From Eonycteris spelaea (lineage: Eukaryota; Chordata; Mammalia; Chiroptera; Pteropodidae), in the NCBI GenBank assembly GCA_003508835.1, contig PUFA01000092.1:4588001-4652000 (forward strand): a stretch of 64,000 nucleotides of DNA, in the 5' to 3' direction. The position numbers and the translations under genes are program-made. The notes beneath the pieces were generated by a model, which ran no database searches, had not been told where the DNA came from, and worked only from the letters and a program-made list of their open reading frames with translations. This document shows, piece after piece, positions 62,100-64,000 of the stretch; the first letter of the stretch is position 1, and every line of letters begins with the position of its first letter.

Positions 62100-62400
62100 G
62101 TATCAGTTAGAGTGGGTCAGGTTTTGCTGTGGTAACAAGCAACCCAAAAGGTATCCATAGCTTTAAACAACAAAATTCTATTTCTCACTAATGTCAATGG
62201 GGAAGGAGGAAGACATTGCTCTAGGCTGCCCTCACTCTTGGACCCAGGCTAACTGGTACCTCTGTTATCTAGTACACTACTCTCTGGTTGCATGGCAGAC
62301 AAAAAGGAAAGCATGGTAAATTATACAGTGTCTCTTAAAATTACCGCTTGAAAGTGACACCCTTCTCAGGATTCATTGGCTAAATAAATTCCATGTTTTA
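62100..62400 (+). repeat. Interspersed repeat, family unassigned
   Basis: CTGTATCAGTTAGAGTGGGT, GCTGTGGTAACAAGCAACCC, TTAAACAACAAAATTCTATT, and CTCACTCTTGGACCCAGGCT resemble a repeat common in mammals whose name I cannot fix. Confidence 0.45.
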
Positions 62401-64000
62401 TGTAATGATCCTGCATCTAGAAAGGAGAGCTAAAAATATATGATGATTAGTACTAAGTAAAATTTATAACAAGATATAGCTTTCTTTGCTTCACTGAGGG
62501 TTCTTACGCTATAGTTCAGGGCCTCCTAGATCTACTGAATAAGTAGATAATGACGCAAAGAGAATACAAGTACGTATGTTATTTTTTTCTTAGCATGTCA
62601 TTTTAGAGTTTATTTGGTGCTACTTTTTAAAAGTAATTACAAATGACCTTAGGATGTTCTCCATGGTTCCTACCCCTTCCTCTTTCTTCTTCCGCTCTGT
62701 TCTAGTTTACTTTTACCTTCAGAAAGTGTATTGAAGAGGAAAATGTTAAATAATTGCATTATTTAGTTACTTAATGAAGTAATAATGTTTATTGTATTAC
62801 AATGTTTGTAGAGACATATATGTATACATATATATGGAATTAATTTGTATTCTATGTTATTAGAATTACACTAAATTAGCATATTTAACAATAAGTCTGA
62901 AGGATCCCTATAGACACAGGTGAGGTAAGGAGGAGATTGAGGGTGTTTTCTACATTCTTGCTACTACAAAAGTAAAGTGAGGCATGAACACAGTTGACAT
63001 TCAATCACATGGAACAGAGGATGCAGCTCAAACTGTTAGTCTCCATTTAATTCAGGGATATTATGATATTCTTTTTAAAAATCATGTATAATGAAGAAGA
63101 CGATAATTATTCATGGAGTAACAGTGGATGAGCTAGCTTTACCCTGGAGAAAAATCTGATAGGACTTTGGGGGAGTAGGGGTGGATGAGGCACTGAGAAA
63201 AGACAAGGAGTGAGATTCTTTGGAGAAGGACTGGGAGCCCCACTGGGACTGCAAATGGGATGCTTGTGCATGTTTCCTCTCTTCCCTTTGATGGGACTGA
63301 TCAGCCTGAACAAACCTGGTACATTGCCTCTTCCATCTCATCTGCCTTTTTGGATAAATAGAAAGCAACCATAAATGGTGGTTTTTGCTTGTGAATCTCA
63401 GGGTTTTTTTTTTTTCTTTTCTTTTCTTTACAAAATGTTACTATATCAGAAAAATAGTCATGTTTTGTTTTTTGGTTTTTTTCTTTGAATTTTTATGAGT
63501 TTGAGCCAAACTAACAACATATGACAGGGAGCAAGATTCTAAATGCTCTGAAAATAGTCTCATCTTAAAAAAATAAAATAGAAAGAAGCATAAATAACTC
63601 CAATCCCTTCATCCTGAGTTAATTACTGTTAACATTGAGCCTATTCATACAATAGAGATAATATATTTGTAATTTTATGCACATTCTTCCACTTACCTTT
63701 CTCAAGCATTTTCCAAAGTCATTTAAACCCTGTGTAAATACAATCTTGATTCCTATGAAATATCATGAATGTATAAGGATATTTTCCTATTTTTTGTGTG
63801 TCAAATAAAATAGAATAAACCTCATAAAGTTGTTTTGTTTTTAAGAAATGGAACTTAATGTTTGTTCCATAACTAATAACCCCACAAAGAAAAATCATAA
63901 TGCCCCCATGGATTATTTTTTTTAATTATCAGCAATTTGATATTAGATTTGGAAAAGTAGATTTGGTTTTACTTTTAAGCTATCCCTGGTGTACCTTTGT
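62400..64000. other. 3-prime flanking intergenic DNA, no gene seen
   Basis: No recognised exon, RNA gene or assignable repeat. Open frames near 63.1-63.4 kb on the minus strand show no recognisable domain. Confidence 0.4.

Noticed and set aside
63107..63368. Two overlapping minus-strand frames near the end of the window
   Set aside because: Low complexity (Pro/Ser-rich), no domain, no splice or promoter support.

Overview
This is a mammalian genomic window. It is AT-rich, intron-rich and packed with LINE-1, LINE-2, MIR, hAT-Charlie, Tigger-type and MaLR remnants. It holds one protein-coding locus, TTK (MPS1), the dual-specificity kinase of the spindle assembly checkpoint, on the + strand from a CpG-rich promoter near 15.6-16.3 kb to a poly(A) signal near 57.84 kb. 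I could place all 22 exons: one non-coding and 21 coding. Two 5S-rRNA-derived, A-tailed elements (3.2 kb and 56.8 kb) and L1 3-prime ends of a type I associate with bats suggest a bat, most likely a fruit bat (Pteropodidae), where 5S-derived SINEs are known. That assignment is an inference.

Layout. 1-15.5 kb is upstream intergenic DNA made of old repeats: hAT/MER5-like, MIR, a 5S-derived SINE, a Tigger-type element with TA duplications, antisense L2, a MaLR internal fragment, L1 ORF2, and antisense ancient L1/HAL1. 15.6-16.3 kb is a TATA-less CpG-rich promoter with GC boxes, an E2F-type site, an E-box, two CCAAT boxes and an E2F/CHR-like pair at the start of exon 1, the usual layout of a G2/M gene. 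16.3-57.9 kb is TTK. Its introns hold an RPL36 processed pseudogene (intron 4), several L1 copies (introns 10, 11, 13, 18, 21), and a 307-bp TA-flanked MITE only 45 nt after exon 19. 57.9-64 kb is 3-prime flank with antisense L1/HAL1 and an LTR-like repeat.

The most notable observation is that TTK as written here cannot encode a full-length protein. Exons 5, 6, 10, 13 and 18 carry 1-2 nt indels that break the frame and give early stops. The splice sites, the other exons and every catalytic motif of the kinase are preserved, and other length changes are whole codons. This fits best with indel errors in the source assembly. The alternative, recent loss of TTK at this locus with a working copy elsewhere, would be striking and is easy to test. 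I saw no non-mammalian system, CRISPR array or functional RNA gene. Neighbouring genes expected from the human order (ELOVL4, BCKDHB) are not in the window.
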